A stretch of DNA of 64,000 bases from Noviherbaspirillum pedocola (GTDB taxonomy: Bacteria > Pseudomonadota > Gammaproteobacteria > Burkholderiales > Burkholderiaceae_D), in assembly GCF_016632335.1 (NCBI RefSeq), contig NZ_JAEPBG010000011.1:1-64000 (forward strand). Direction: 5' to 3'. Of this stretch, positions 52,991 to 61,891 are shown one piece after another. Under the pieces are notes generated by a model that worked only from the letters and a program-made list of their open reading frames with translations, was not told the DNA's origin and did not search any database. Made by a program: the position numbers and the translations under genes. How positions within the stretch are numbered: the first letter of the stretch is position 1; each line of letters starts with the position of its first letter.

Positions 52991-54318
52991 AGGCTGCTGA
53001 AATACTTCCCGCAGATGTCGGCCGAATAGAGATCCGAGCCGTTGATCTGGCACCACCCACACCTGTTGAGTTTTATGCGCGGCGCCGATACCTTCACCGA
53101 GAGCTTGTTCACGATGCGCCGGCTGGAAGACTTCATTCCCACCCATCATCCATTACGTCCGATTCGCCAGATGGCCAATACGGCACTTGTGAAGATGGAG
53201 GGCTTGCTCACTCGTATGTACGAGGCTGACGCCAAGGGTGGTCGACCCAGTATCGCACCCGAGAAACTGCTGCGCGCGATGCTATTGCAGGTGTTGTACA
53301 GCGTGCGCTCGGAGCGCCAGTTGATGGAGCAGGTGCACTACAACATGCTGTTTCGCTGGTTCGTTGGCTTATCCATGGACGATGCGGTATGGGTGCCGAC
53401 CGTGTTCACGAAGAACCGCGAACGCTTGATCAAGCACGATGCCATCATTGCGTTCTTCAACGAGGTGGTGACCATGGCCGAGGAAAAAGGCTGGTTGTCG
53501 GGCGAACACTTCAGCGTGGACGGCACGCTGATTGGTGCCTGGGCTGGCCACAAGAGCTTCGTGCGCAAGGCGGACGATGACCACGGCAACGGCGACGGCG
53601 GCAACTTCAAGGGGGACACCCGCAGCAACCAGACCCACGAATCGAAGACGGATCCGGATGCGCGGCTGTATCGTAAGGGGAAAACTGCCAGCGAACTGCG
53701 TTTCATGGGCCATACGTTAAGCGACAACCGGCATGGCCTGATTGCCAGCGCCATGGTCACCCTGGCCGATGGCCATGCCGAACGCGAAGCGGCCAAGGTG
53801 ATGATTCACGATGCGCGTCAGGTCGTCGGCGAGGACCGCGAGATCACGTTGGGCGCGGACAAGGGCTATGACGCCAGAGAATTTATCGACACGCTGCAAG
53901 CGATGAACGTGGTGCCCCATGTGGCGCAGAACACGTCAGGCCGACGCTCGGCGGTACCTGATGCGATTGCCGATAGTGATGGCTACGCCATCTCCCAGCA
54001 AAAGCGCAAGCTGATCGAACAGGGATTTGGCTGGGCCAAGACGGTCGGGCCGATTCGGCAGGTGATGGTGCGCGGCTTGAAGAAAGTCGATCAGTTGTTT
54101 GTGCTGACTATGGCCGCCTACAACCTGACCCGCATGCGCACCCTGGGACAACTCCGTGTGCAGGTGGCGTAAGGGGCCAATAGAACATAACAAGCGGCCT
54201 CAGATGCGCCAAAACAGCGGCAAAAGTACGGCGATTTCAGGGTGCGGGAACGACAAACCAGCAATTCGCCATTTCAAGCAAATGGCCATACTTGCGCCGC
54301 CAGTATTTCAGCAGCCTG
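52991..54318 (+). mobile_element. IS5-family insertion sequence with target duplication
   Basis: CAGGCTGCTGAAATACT (52991-53007) and its exact complement (54302-54318) are 17-bp terminal repeats. CTAT flanks both ends (52987-52990 and 54319-54322) as a 4-bp target duplication. The element is complete and appears recent. Confidence 0.9.
53075..54172 (+). CDS. IS5-family transposase
   Basis: About 365 residues from MRGADTFTESLFTMRRLEDFIP. DUF772-type region (GGRPSIAPEKLLRAMLLQVLYSVRSERQLMEQV), catalytic FSVDGTLIGAWAGHKSF (first Asp), ITLGADKGYDAREFI (second Asp) and SQQKRKLIEQGFGWAKTVG (Glu). The frame is intact and the element has perfect ends and a target duplication, so it is probably active or recently so. 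A longer start at 53042 is less likely. Confidence 0.9.
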   Translation: MRGADTFTESLFTMRRLEDFIPTHHPLRPIRQMANTALVKMEGLLTRMYEADAKGGRPSIAPEKLLRAMLLQVLYSVRSERQLMEQVHYNMLFRWFVGLSMDDAVWVPTVFTKNRERLIKHDAIIAFFNEVVTMAEEKGWLSGEHFSVDGTLIGAWAGHKSFVRKADDDHGNGDGGNFKGDTRSNQTHESKTDPDARLYRKGKTASELRFMGHTLSDNRHGLIASAMVTLADGHAEREAAKVMIHDARQVVGEDREITLGADKGYDAREFIDTLQAMNVVPHVAQNTSGRRSAVPDAIADSDGYAISQQKRKLIEQGFGWAKTVGPIRQVMVRGLKKVDQLFVLTMAAYNLTRMRTLGQLRVQVA

Positions 54319-54447
54319 CTATCGCTATCTCGGGCTTATAAGCCACAGACATTTTCGGGTTCTCCCAGCGCCGGTTCGACCTGTTAGCCATCAACGACTT
54401 GTCTTGCAATCGTGGCTGGACGTTACTCCTTGGTAAACATTTCTTGC

Positions 54448-55485
54448 CTATAGTTGAGGTGTTACTTGGCTAGGGCTGTAATCCGAGCCGTTCGTAATCA
54501 TTGCCCAGGCGATGCGTGCGGTCTTGTTTGCCAATGCCACTGCAGCAATATTCTGGTGCCGTGTATTGGCAATGCGCATGACCCATTGGCTGAGCGGATC
54601 AGTCTTCGACCCGGCAGTTCGAATCATTGATCGCGCCCCGTGAACCAACAACATCCGTAGGTAAGCATCGCCGCGTTTGCTAATGCCAAGCAGGCGATCC
54701 TTACCACCCGAACTGCTCTGTCGCGGTGTCAGGCCGAGTGCGGCTGCCATCTGCCTGCCATTGGCAAATTGTTTTGCGTTGCCCACGGTGGCCACGATCG
54801 CCGTGGCAATGGTGGGGCCAACTCCACGCAGTTGCTGCAGTCGCTTGGCCACCGGATCCGTTTCGGCAATCAGCGCGATTTCGGCATCCAGTTCCTTGAG
54901 CCGGTCATCGAGTCCAAGCAGATCCTGCCAGAGACCCGTCAGCAACCGGCGAAACCGGCTGCTCAGTCCATTTGTCTGGTCTTCTAACCAATATGGGATA
55001 GCCGCCCGCAACTGGTTTAATTGTCGCGGCGCAGTTAAACCATATTCCAAACATAGGCCGCGAATTTGATTGCCTTTGGCAGTTCGCTGGCTTATCAATT
55101 CAGCCCGAATGCGGTGCACGGCCTGGATGTCTTGTTGCTCGACTGTTTTGACCGCTACAAACCGCATGCTCGGCCGGCTCATCGCTTCACAGATGGCTTC
55201 GGCGTCGTTGGCATCGTTCTTGTTGCTCTTGACGTAAGGTTTGACGAACTGCGGCGCAACCAGCTTGACGGTATAGCCACGAGCCTGCAACTGGCGAGCC
55301 CAGTAGTGGGCACCACCACAGGCTTCCATGCCAACTTCACAGCCTGGTTCAATTCGCTCTAACAGTGCCTTTAGCCAGTCGCCCCGGCTAAGCTTTTTGC
55401 GCCAGACAGGCTTCTCGGTGCGATCAACACCGTGGACTTGAAAGACATTTTTTGCCAAATCGACTCCAACGCGAATAAGCTTCAT
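54448..55485 (-). CDS. IS110-family transposase (recombinase)
   Basis: 345 residues. The DEDD-type N-terminal domain (VGVDLAKNVFQVHGVD, GMEACGGAHYWAR, KSNKNDANDAEAI) and the C-terminal Tnp_20 domain with the conserved serine region (LRGVGPTIATAIVATVG, LTPRQSSSGGKDRLLGISKRGDAYLRMLLVHGA) are both intact. IS110 recombinases insert without terminal inverted repeats and are guided by an RNA encoded in the element. Start ATG 55485 has AGGAG nearby. The downstream tail is interrupted by IS5, so the element is likely defective in spite of an intact enzyme. Confidence 0.9.
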   Translation of the reverse strand: MKLIRVGVDLAKNVFQVHGVDRTEKPVWRKKLSRGDWLKALLERIEPGCEVGMEACGGAHYWARQLQARGYTVKLVAPQFVKPYVKSNKNDANDAEAICEAMSRPSMRFVAVKTVEQQDIQAVHRIRAELISQRTAKGNQIRGLCLEYGLTAPRQLNQLRAAIPYWLEDQTNGLSSRFRRLLTGLWQDLLGLDDRLKELDAEIALIAETDPVAKRLQQLRGVGPTIATAIVATVGNAKQFANGRQMAAALGLTPRQSSSGGKDRLLGISKRGDAYLRMLLVHGARSMIRTAGSKTDPLSQWVMRIANTRHQNIAAVALANKTARIAWAMITNGSDYSPSQVTPQL

Positions 55486-55527
55486 GGTGGACTCCTTCTT
55501 TTACGACTGGTGTGTGGAAACTCCAGG

Positions 55528-56760
55528 GCACCTCGAATAACACATGATTTCGGCGTCATCAGCGAGCCAGGCGTTTAAATGTGCCCAGCAACGCGCGAGC
55601 GTGGTCGTTTCCCGACCTCCTTATCAGGTGGTGATCCCGTTTTCGGCGATCCAGACGGACCTCGGGCGTCAGAATGCCTCGACCCCGGCCTCCTTGAGAT
55701 AGACGAGACGCTGCAAGTTGTAAGCAGCGACCTTCCAGTTCAGGTGCAACCTTGCCCGTGCCAGCCCAATGGAGCGCAGCGTCTTGCCGCCCATCTGTGC
55801 CAAGCCCGCAAACACGTGCTCGATGCGCGCACGGGTCTTGGCAATGCGATGATTGCGCCGCTGCTGGGCCTCAGAGATCGGCTTGTCCTTGCTGCCTTTG
55901 CGCTGGATGTGCAGGCGCCAGCCCTGCTGGCTCAGTCGCGCTTCGCGCTCGCCATCGACATAGCCCTTGTCGGCCAGAATGTCCCGGCTCGTGTTGGCGG
56001 GGTCGAGCACGTCTTCGAAATGCATGGTGTCGTGTTCGCTTGCCGTGCTCACCTTGAGCTTGCGCACCAGCTTGTAGCGCTTGTCGGCATTGGCCGACAC
56101 CTTGTAGCCGAAGTAGGACTTCCCGTGTTTCTTGGTCCAGCGCGCCTCCATATCCTTCTGGCGCCGTTTGGCCGGCTTCCAGTCAGCCGGCATCGCCCCT
56201 TCGCTGACGATGGCTTTCTCTTCCTTGCTCAGCGATTGCTTGGGCGCCTGCACGATGCTCGCGTCGATCATCTGGCCGCCGCGCGCAATGTAGCCGTGCC
56301 GGGCCAGCTGGCGATTAACAGCATCGAACACGCTCTCGCTGGCGCCGGCCTGGATCAAGCGCTCCTTGAAGCTCCAGATCGTCGTGCGGTCCGGGATCTG
56401 GCTGCTGGCGCGTAATCCGACGAAGCGCTGGAAAATCAAACGGTCGAGCAGCTGGAATTCCATCTGCTCATCGCTCAAGTTGAAGAGCTGCTGGATCAAC
56501 AGTACGCGCACCATCAGTTCGGTTGGGAATGGCGGACGGCCGCCGCGCTCGCGGCTGGGGCGCGGTGCCGCACGGTCAACCTCCGCAGCAAGGGCGGCAA
56601 AGTCGACATGCTGCTCCATCACCTGCAGCGCATCTCCAAGCTGGTTGAGCTTGGCTTCGCGCTCCTGGTCGGCAAACAGACTGGTCTTGATCATGAAAAT
56701 TTATGTCAGGCTCGAGGCGTCCATATCATGCCAGACCCACCGGGGTTTTTCGAGGTGCCC
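55528..56760 (-). mobile_element. IS5-family insertion sequence (IS5 group)
   Basis: GGGCACCTCGAA (55528-55539) and its complement TTCGAGGTGCCC (56749-56760) delimit the element around one transposase gene. No clear target duplication is visible. Confidence 0.75.
55669..56694 (-). CDS. IS5-group transposase
   Basis: 341 residues, the standard IS5-group length. GGRPPFPTELMVRVLLIQQLFNLSDEQMEFQLLDR at the N-terminus, QMIDASIVQAPKQ (first Asp), DILADKGYVDGEREA (second Asp), and RIAKTRARIEHVFAGLAQMGG with the Glu. The frame is intact. It is unrelated at subgroup level to the copies at 11468 and 53075, so three IS5 lineages are present in the window. Confidence 0.9.
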   Translation of the reverse strand: MIKTSLFADQEREAKLNQLGDALQVMEQHVDFAALAAEVDRAAPRPSRERGGRPPFPTELMVRVLLIQQLFNLSDEQMEFQLLDRLIFQRFVGLRASSQIPDRTTIWSFKERLIQAGASESVFDAVNRQLARHGYIARGGQMIDASIVQAPKQSLSKEEKAIVSEGAMPADWKPAKRRQKDMEARWTKKHGKSYFGYKVSANADKRYKLVRKLKVSTASEHDTMHFEDVLDPANTSRDILADKGYVDGEREARLSQQGWRLHIQRKGSKDKPISEAQQRRNHRIAKTRARIEHVFAGLAQMGGKTLRSIGLARARLHLNWKVAAYNLQRLVYLKEAGVEAF

Positions 56761-57414
56761 ACAAGTGTTACGCTTGGGACTTATTTGTCTACAATTTATA
56801 CAAGATTTTATTTTAAAAACATCATCCGCTTGCTTTAGGTCGCTCAGTCGGGCGATCGCCCCATGATATATGGAGCGCAAGAGGGCAACACGATAGGTGG
56901 ACAATATCCGCTCGCACCCGCAGAGCGCGTTCCAACGATCATTGGCATCTGTATACGGCCGCATTTTTAAAGGAAAGATACTTGGTGTCACAACCGAGGC
57001 GGGGCGCATACGGACCTAATGACAAGATGCCTCGCAATCATGAGTAACGCTCGTTACCAAAAACCCTCACTATTGTTCGAATATTGTTCGAAGTTGGCGG
57101 GCGGTGGGGAAGAGGGACATTGTCGGTGCCAAAATTTTTTGCCATATCCCATGACCTCATGATATTGCGCCATAGTGTTCCGCAAAGCACATCGGTGAGT
57201 AAGACGGCTCTTTGTTATTGCCAAAACTGGCAGCACAATAGATGCGCGAGCATTCTAGGCCTCTGGAGGGCGGCTGTTTCGGGATCGAGTGTCCGCTACT
57301 TCGTTGCACGTCCCTCCGGTTCTGATAGCGCCCTGTATATCTCAGTTGATGACGAAAGCTCACTAAGTCATTAAATCAAATCGGTTGTGTATGTTAACGT
57401 CTGGTCAAATAATC
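56761..57414. other. intergenic region without a supported gene
   Basis: Lower-GC sequence between the IS5 element and the catabolic cluster. A minus-strand frame around 56701-57009 includes short protein-like stretches but has no motif and overlaps the IS end, so no gene is called. Confidence 0.4.
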
Positions 57415-57459
57415 CATTTCGAAGGTTCAAGGAAGTTCATTGATCAAGCTTTCGAAATG
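57415..57459. promoter_or_regulatory. inverted repeat in the promoter of the catabolic cluster
   Basis: CATTTCGAA (57415-57423) and TTCGAAATG (57451-57459) are perfect 9-bp arms 27 bases apart, ending 29 bases before the aldehyde dehydrogenase ATG. It is a plausible operator, possibly for the LysR protein at 61892. Confidence 0.5.
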
Positions 57460-57488
57460 CCCGATTACTTTGATATTGGAGACGTGTG

Positions 57489-58970
57489 ATGACCAAGCGC
57501 TATCAACTATTTATTAATAACGAGTGGGTAGATCCACAGTCCGGAGAGTGGTTTTCGTCTCTCGACCCATTTTCTGGTGAGGCTTGGGCGGAGGTACCTC
57601 TCGCCAACGAAAACGATGTAGATCAGGCAGTTCAGGCAGCCTCAGCCGCGATGGACGGCGCCTGGGGGAAAATGTCGGCCACTGATCGCAGCATGCTTCT
57701 CCACAAATTAGGCGCATTAATTGAAGCTCACGCGGACGAGTTGGCAGACGTCGAAAGCCGTGACAACGGTAAGCTCAAGAGCGAAGTCACTGGCCAGGTT
57801 CGCTACACTGCAAAATATTTTTATTACTACGCTGGCCTTGCAGATAAGATCCAAGGCTCTGTGATTCCGATCGACAAGCCTAAAGTGTTTAACTACACGC
57901 GGTACGAGCCCGTAGGTGTAGTCGGGACGATCACGCCTTGGAACTCTTCGCTATTACTTACGGCATGGAAAGTCGCCCCGGCACTGGCCGCAGGGAACAC
58001 CATTGTTGCTAAACCATCTGAGCACACCCCTGTATCGCTGCTAGTGTTGGCAGATCTCTTCGTCAAGGCAGGTTTCCCTCCTGGCGTGTTCAACGTCGTC
58101 ACCGGATTTGGCAAAGGCTGCGGTGAGGCGATTGTTACCCATCCCTTGGTAAAGGTCGTCGCATTCACCGGAGGCGACGAGGGGGGACGTAAAGTCAACG
58201 AATTGGCCGCCAAACATCTCAAGCGAGTGACGCTTGAACTCGGCGGTAAGTCCCCGAACATCGTATTCGATGATGCCGACTTAACGCGTGCTGCAAACGG
58301 CGTCATAACTGGCATCTTTTCCGCCGGCGGCCAGACTTGTATGGCAGGTTCGCGCCTCTTGGTCCAAGAGAGCGTCCATGATGAGTTCGTAGAGCGCTTA
58401 ATCAGTATTACCAGCAAAGCAAAGCTCGGCGACCCGAAACTTCCCGACGTGCAAGTTGGCCCTGTGGCCACCAAGCCGCAGTTTGATAAGGTCGTCAGCT
58501 ATGTCAACGTCGCAAAGGCGGAAGGTGCGACCTGTGCGTTTGGCGGTAATGTGCGTACGGGGCTTGGATTTGGAGCCGGTCAATTCGTAGAGCCGACGAT
58601 CTTTACTGATGTACGCAACGATATGCGCATCGCCCAGGAGGAAGTATTCGGTCCGGTTCTTTCAGTCTTAAGGTTCAAAGACGAAGACGACGCACTACGC
58701 ATTGCCAACGACATCCGGTTCGGGCTTGCTGCTGGCGTCTGGACCAAGAGCCTTCACCGGGCAATGTACATGTCTGAGCGCCTGAAGGCTGGCACTGTGT
58801 GGATCAACAACTACCGTTCGACCAGCTTTACCACTCCATTCGGCGGATACAAGGATAGTGGGCTAGGCCGCGAAGGTGGTGTTGAAGCCGTCAAGGAGTT
58901 CCTTGAGGTGAAGAGCGTCTGGGTATCGACCGATCTCGACATGCCCGATCCGTTTATCCGTAAATACTAA
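57489..58970 (+). CDS. NAD(P)-dependent aldehyde dehydrogenase
   Basis: About 493 residues, full length for the ALDH superfamily. Signatures: PWNSSLLLTAWKVAPALAAGNTIVAKPSEHTP (cofactor site), FTGGDEGG, LELGGKSPNIVFDD with the general-base Glu (about 260) and GQTCMAGSR with the catalytic Cys (about 295). EEVFGPVLSVL is also conserved. The enzyme oxidises an aldehyde to the acid in the cytoplasm; the substrate is unknown. It is the first gene of a cluster with an FAD-dependent dehydrogenase and an ABC binding protein. GTG 57486 directly precedes ATG 57489. Confidence 0.9.
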   Translation: MTKRYQLFINNEWVDPQSGEWFSSLDPFSGEAWAEVPLANENDVDQAVQAASAAMDGAWGKMSATDRSMLLHKLGALIEAHADELADVESRDNGKLKSEVTGQVRYTAKYFYYYAGLADKIQGSVIPIDKPKVFNYTRYEPVGVVGTITPWNSSLLLTAWKVAPALAAGNTIVAKPSEHTPVSLLVLADLFVKAGFPPGVFNVVTGFGKGCGEAIVTHPLVKVVAFTGGDEGGRKVNELAAKHLKRVTLELGGKSPNIVFDDADLTRAANGVITGIFSAGGQTCMAGSRLLVQESVHDEFVERLISITSKAKLGDPKLPDVQVGPVATKPQFDKVVSYVNVAKAEGATCAFGGNVRTGLGFGAGQFVEPTIFTDVRNDMRIAQEEVFGPVLSVLRFKDEDDALRIANDIRFGLAAGVWTKSLHRAMYMSERLKAGTVWINNYRSTSFTTPFGGYKDSGLGREGGVEAVKEFLEVKSVWVSTDLDMPDPFIRKY

Positions 58971-58991
58971 TTCCATAGCGGAGTGCCGGCA

Positions 58992-59013
58992 GGCGCATGC
59001 CAACGCATGCGCC
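58992..59013 (+). other. intergenic hairpin between the ALDH and FAD-dehydrogenase genes
   Basis: GGCGCATGC and GCATGCGCC form a perfect 9-bp stem with loop CAAC. No T run follows, so it is more likely a processing or stability element than a terminator. Confidence 0.6.
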
Positions 59014-59046
59014 ACTTCCTTCAGCAGACAAAGAAAGGCATTCAGT

Positions 59047-60510
59047 ATGAGCAGCCTCACCGGGCAGTATTTCGATGTGATCGTGATCGGCAGTGGCATC
59101 TCAGGGCTATCCTCGGCAGTCTCGGCCAACAGCGCTGGTGCCAGAGTTCTTGTACTTGAACGTGCGCAAGAAGCGGAATTCGGCGGGAATACCCGCTGGA
59201 CCGAGTCATATTTTCGTATGAAAAACGAGAACGAAGTCAGTGATGATTTCGAAGAACTACTCGTTTCGAATGCTGGACACCATATTGATCCCAATGTCGT
59301 GCGGCACATGTCGGCCTCGTATGAGACTTGGCCCTCGTATGTCAAGTCTCATGGGATGCCTGATCCGGAGCTGGTGTCTACACTGTCCTCACAAGCAGGT
59401 CCAACAGTGAATTGGCTAAAAAGCTTCGGAATTTGCTTTGACGCATTGCCCACTTACTTCGTAACTGCCGCAGCACCACGGATCATGCCCGTTGGTGGCG
59501 GACTCGCGATGATTGAGGCACTGCGCGATCACGCGGTGAAGCAAGGTGTTATTTTCATGTATGAGACTACCGCGCTTCAGTTCACCCGTGACGATGGCAG
59601 CGGGCGTCTCGGTGTGCTCGTATCCGATTGCACAGGCAAGACATTGAATCTTCACGCGAAGGCCGTCATCATCGCGTCCGGCGGCTTTGAAGGGAATCCC
59701 GAGATGATGACCCAGTATCTCGGCAGCACTGCCAAGTTCGTGCGTCCCGTTGCGCGTGGTGGCTACTACAACAAAGGTGAAGGCATCCGCATGGCGTTGG
59801 CCGCAGGCGCCGCTCCGGCCGGGGATTTCAATTCCTATCATGCGGAACCACTTGACCCACGCTCACCGCAGCCTGAAGCGCTGGTGATGAATTTTTCGTA
59901 CGGCATTCTCGTGAATCGTCATGGAAAACGCTTCTGCGATGAAGCGCCCGGTCCGGTCGACGTCCACTACGATCATATCTCGCGTGATATTAGCGGGCAG
60001 CCCGATGGCATCGCTTACGTGATCTACGACCAGAAGATAGATGACGTTCCCAACTGGAAGCGAAGCATCCGCACCGATCAGCCACCGATGAAAGCCGACA
60101 GCATCGAACAATTGGCGCGTGAATGTGGTATTCCTCCTGCAGCATTGGCTCGCACTGTCACTGAGTTCAACAAGGCATGTCCGGTAGGAGCGTTCAATCC
60201 CCTAAAGGTGGACAATCTTGCCACAGAAGGCATAGAGCCTCAGAAGTCAAACTGGTCACGTCCGATAGAAAACGGGCCATTTTTTGCCTATCCAATCATG
60301 TCAGGCGTTTGCTTCACCTATGGCGGTGTCAAAACGAACTGCAATGCGCAGGTGATGGATAGCGATGGGAAGCCTATCCCCGGCCTTTATGCCGTAGGTG
60401 AGGCGGCTGGACTCTATTACCAAGTATATACGGGGGCCACTTCGGTCCTGCGTGGGGCTGTGTTTGGCAAGATTGCCGGTGCCCACGCTGCGGGACTAGG
60501 CAGCCTGTAA
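59047..60510 (+). CDS. FAD-dependent dehydrogenase, TcuA/fumarate-reductase-like
   Basis: 487 residues. The N-terminal dinucleotide fold is FDVIVIGSGISGLSSAVSANSAGARVLVLERA, followed by GGNTRWTESYFRM. Mid-protein AKAVIIASGGFEGNPEMM and the C-terminal MSGVCFTYGGVKTNCNAQVMD...PIPGLYAVGEAAGLYY complete the FAD_binding_2 family. Fumarate reductases, 3-ketosteroid dehydrogenases and the tricarballylate dehydrogenase TcuA belong here; the overall shape is closest to TcuA. It follows the ALDH gene after a 76-base gap containing a hairpin. The likely role is dehydrogenation of an organic acid in the same pathway. Confidence 0.8.
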   Translation: MSSLTGQYFDVIVIGSGISGLSSAVSANSAGARVLVLERAQEAEFGGNTRWTESYFRMKNENEVSDDFEELLVSNAGHHIDPNVVRHMSASYETWPSYVKSHGMPDPELVSTLSSQAGPTVNWLKSFGICFDALPTYFVTAAAPRIMPVGGGLAMIEALRDHAVKQGVIFMYETTALQFTRDDGSGRLGVLVSDCTGKTLNLHAKAVIIASGGFEGNPEMMTQYLGSTAKFVRPVARGGYYNKGEGIRMALAAGAAPAGDFNSYHAEPLDPRSPQPEALVMNFSYGILVNRHGKRFCDEAPGPVDVHYDHISRDISGQPDGIAYVIYDQKIDDVPNWKRSIRTDQPPMKADSIEQLARECGIPPAALARTVTEFNKACPVGAFNPLKVDNLATEGIEPQKSNWSRPIENGPFFAYPIMSGVCFTYGGVKTNCNAQVMDSDGKPIPGLYAVGEAAGLYYQVYTGATSVLRGAVFGKIAGAHAAGLGSL

Positions 60511-60607
60511 GGGCCAAAAACCAGCGAATAGAAGACGTATTTTTTCCCGATTAAAAACATATGGGGCGCGGTAGAGGTTCGTCGGTCCCAACATTAAGGA
60601 GACTGAA

Positions 60608-61846
60608 GTGAAATTCTCAAAAAAAGGCTGTATCGCGGTAGCCGTAGGCAGCATCGCATTTGCGCACACGTTCGCTTTCGCACAGTCTCAGGCTCAGACG
60701 AAAATTTCAGACGACGTCGTGCGTATCGGTGTCCTGACCGACATGAGCGGTTTGTATTCCGACTTTGCGGGCAAAGGCGCGGTCGAAGCAGTCAAAATGG
60801 CAGTGGAAGATTTTGGTGGCAAAGTTCTCGGAAAGCCAATCGAGGTAATCTTCGCCGACCACCAGATGAAGGCAGACAATGCAGCCAGCATCGCCCGCTC
60901 GTGGATCGATGAAAAGCATGTCGACATGCTCACGGACAATACGGGTTCCGCTACCGCTTTGGCCACCTTGCGCATCGCTAAGGAAAAAAAGCGTATTGCG
61001 ATCGTTACCGGTGCGGGCACGTCACGCGTAACCAATGAAGACTGCACTCCATATAGCGTTCACTACAATCACAACACCGAGGCGATGTCGAATGTCGCGG
61101 GCAAGTATATTGTCAAGCAAGGTGGTGACACTTGGTATTTCCTGACCGCAGATTACGCTTTCGGGCATTCGTTGCAGCAGGATGCGACCAAAGTGATTCA
61201 AGCGAACGGTGGCAAAGTCCTTGGCGCAGTAAAGCATCCATTGAACGCGTCCGACTTCTCTTCGTTTCTTCTGCAGGCGCAATCCAGCGGAGCGAAGATC
61301 ATCGGACTAGCGAACGCCGGCGGAGATACGATCAACTCAATCAAGGCGGCTCGAGAGTTCGGCCTGCTGAACTCGGGCAAGCAGAAACTTGCTGGTCTAC
61401 TGATGTTCATCACCGATGTTCATTCCCTGGGCCTTGAAACAGCTCAAGGCCTGTACCTGACCGAGGCGTTTTACTGGAATACCAATGACGAAACCAGAAA
61501 ATGGTCAGAACGCTATCTCAAGAAAACGGGAAAGATGCCAGCGTCTATCCAGGCGGCGGACTATTCTTCGACGATTCACTACTTGAAGGCTGTCGAAGCT
61601 GCCGGGACGGATGATTCCGATGCTGTCATCAAGAAAATGAAGGAGATGCCAATCAACGACTTCTATGCCAAGAACGGAAAAATCCGTGAAGATGGCCTTA
61701 TGGTTCACGACTTCTACCTCATGGAAGTAAAAAAGCCGTCTGAGTCTAATCGTCCTTGGGATTATTACAACATCAAGGCGGTGGTTCCTGGAACGGAAGT
61801 CTATCCTCCGCTATCGGCGAGCACTTGTCCCTTGGTAAAAAAATAA
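60608..61846 (+). CDS. ABC transporter substrate-binding protein (LivK/aromatic type)
   Basis: 412 residues starting at GTG 60608 with AAGGAG eight bases upstream. The signal peptide ends near AFAQSQA. The type I binding fold is visible: VVRIGVLTDMSGLYSDFAGKGAVEA, VEVIFADHQMKADNA-type segment, LTDNTGSATALATL and TWYFLTADYAFGHSL. Relatives bind branched-chain amino acids, aromatic acids or other carboxylates. No permease or ATPase genes follow, so it must use a transporter encoded elsewhere. Genomic context suggests that it captures the substrate of the two dehydrogenases. Confidence 0.85.
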   Translation: MKFSKKGCIAVAVGSIAFAHTFAFAQSQAQTKISDDVVRIGVLTDMSGLYSDFAGKGAVEAVKMAVEDFGGKVLGKPIEVIFADHQMKADNAASIARSWIDEKHVDMLTDNTGSATALATLRIAKEKKRIAIVTGAGTSRVTNEDCTPYSVHYNHNTEAMSNVAGKYIVKQGGDTWYFLTADYAFGHSLQQDATKVIQANGGKVLGAVKHPLNASDFSSFLLQAQSSGAKIIGLANAGGDTINSIKAAREFGLLNSGKQKLAGLLMFITDVHSLGLETAQGLYLTEAFYWNTNDETRKWSERYLKKTGKMPASIQAADYSSTIHYLKAVEAAGTDDSDAVIKKMKEMPINDFYAKNGKIREDGLMVHDFYLMEVKKPSESNRPWDYYNIKAVVPGTEVYPPLSASTCPLVKK

Positions 61847-61891
61847 GGTGGAGGGTCGGAATCTCGATCATAGCTGGATCGAGCGTCATCG

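Larger units (their letters stand above)
52850..54447 (-). mobile_element. 3' non-coding tail of the IS110 element, split by IS5
   Basis: After the IS110 transposase stop (54448) about 130 bases precede the IS5 insertion, and about 140 bases continue beyond it to near 52850. GATTGCAAGACAAG in this tail resembles GATGGCAAGACAGG after the degraded IS110 copy at 10632. In the IS1111 branch of IS110 elements this side carries the bridge RNA. The outer limit is approximate. Confidence 0.45.

Noticed and set aside
52774-54391. A small gene that seemed to be rebuilt when IS5 and one CTAT are removed (MANRSNRRWENP...)
   Set aside because: The frame stays open across the junction, but the sequence lies in the IS110 3' tail and resembles the tail of the other IS110 copy, so it is more likely non-coding IS sequence.
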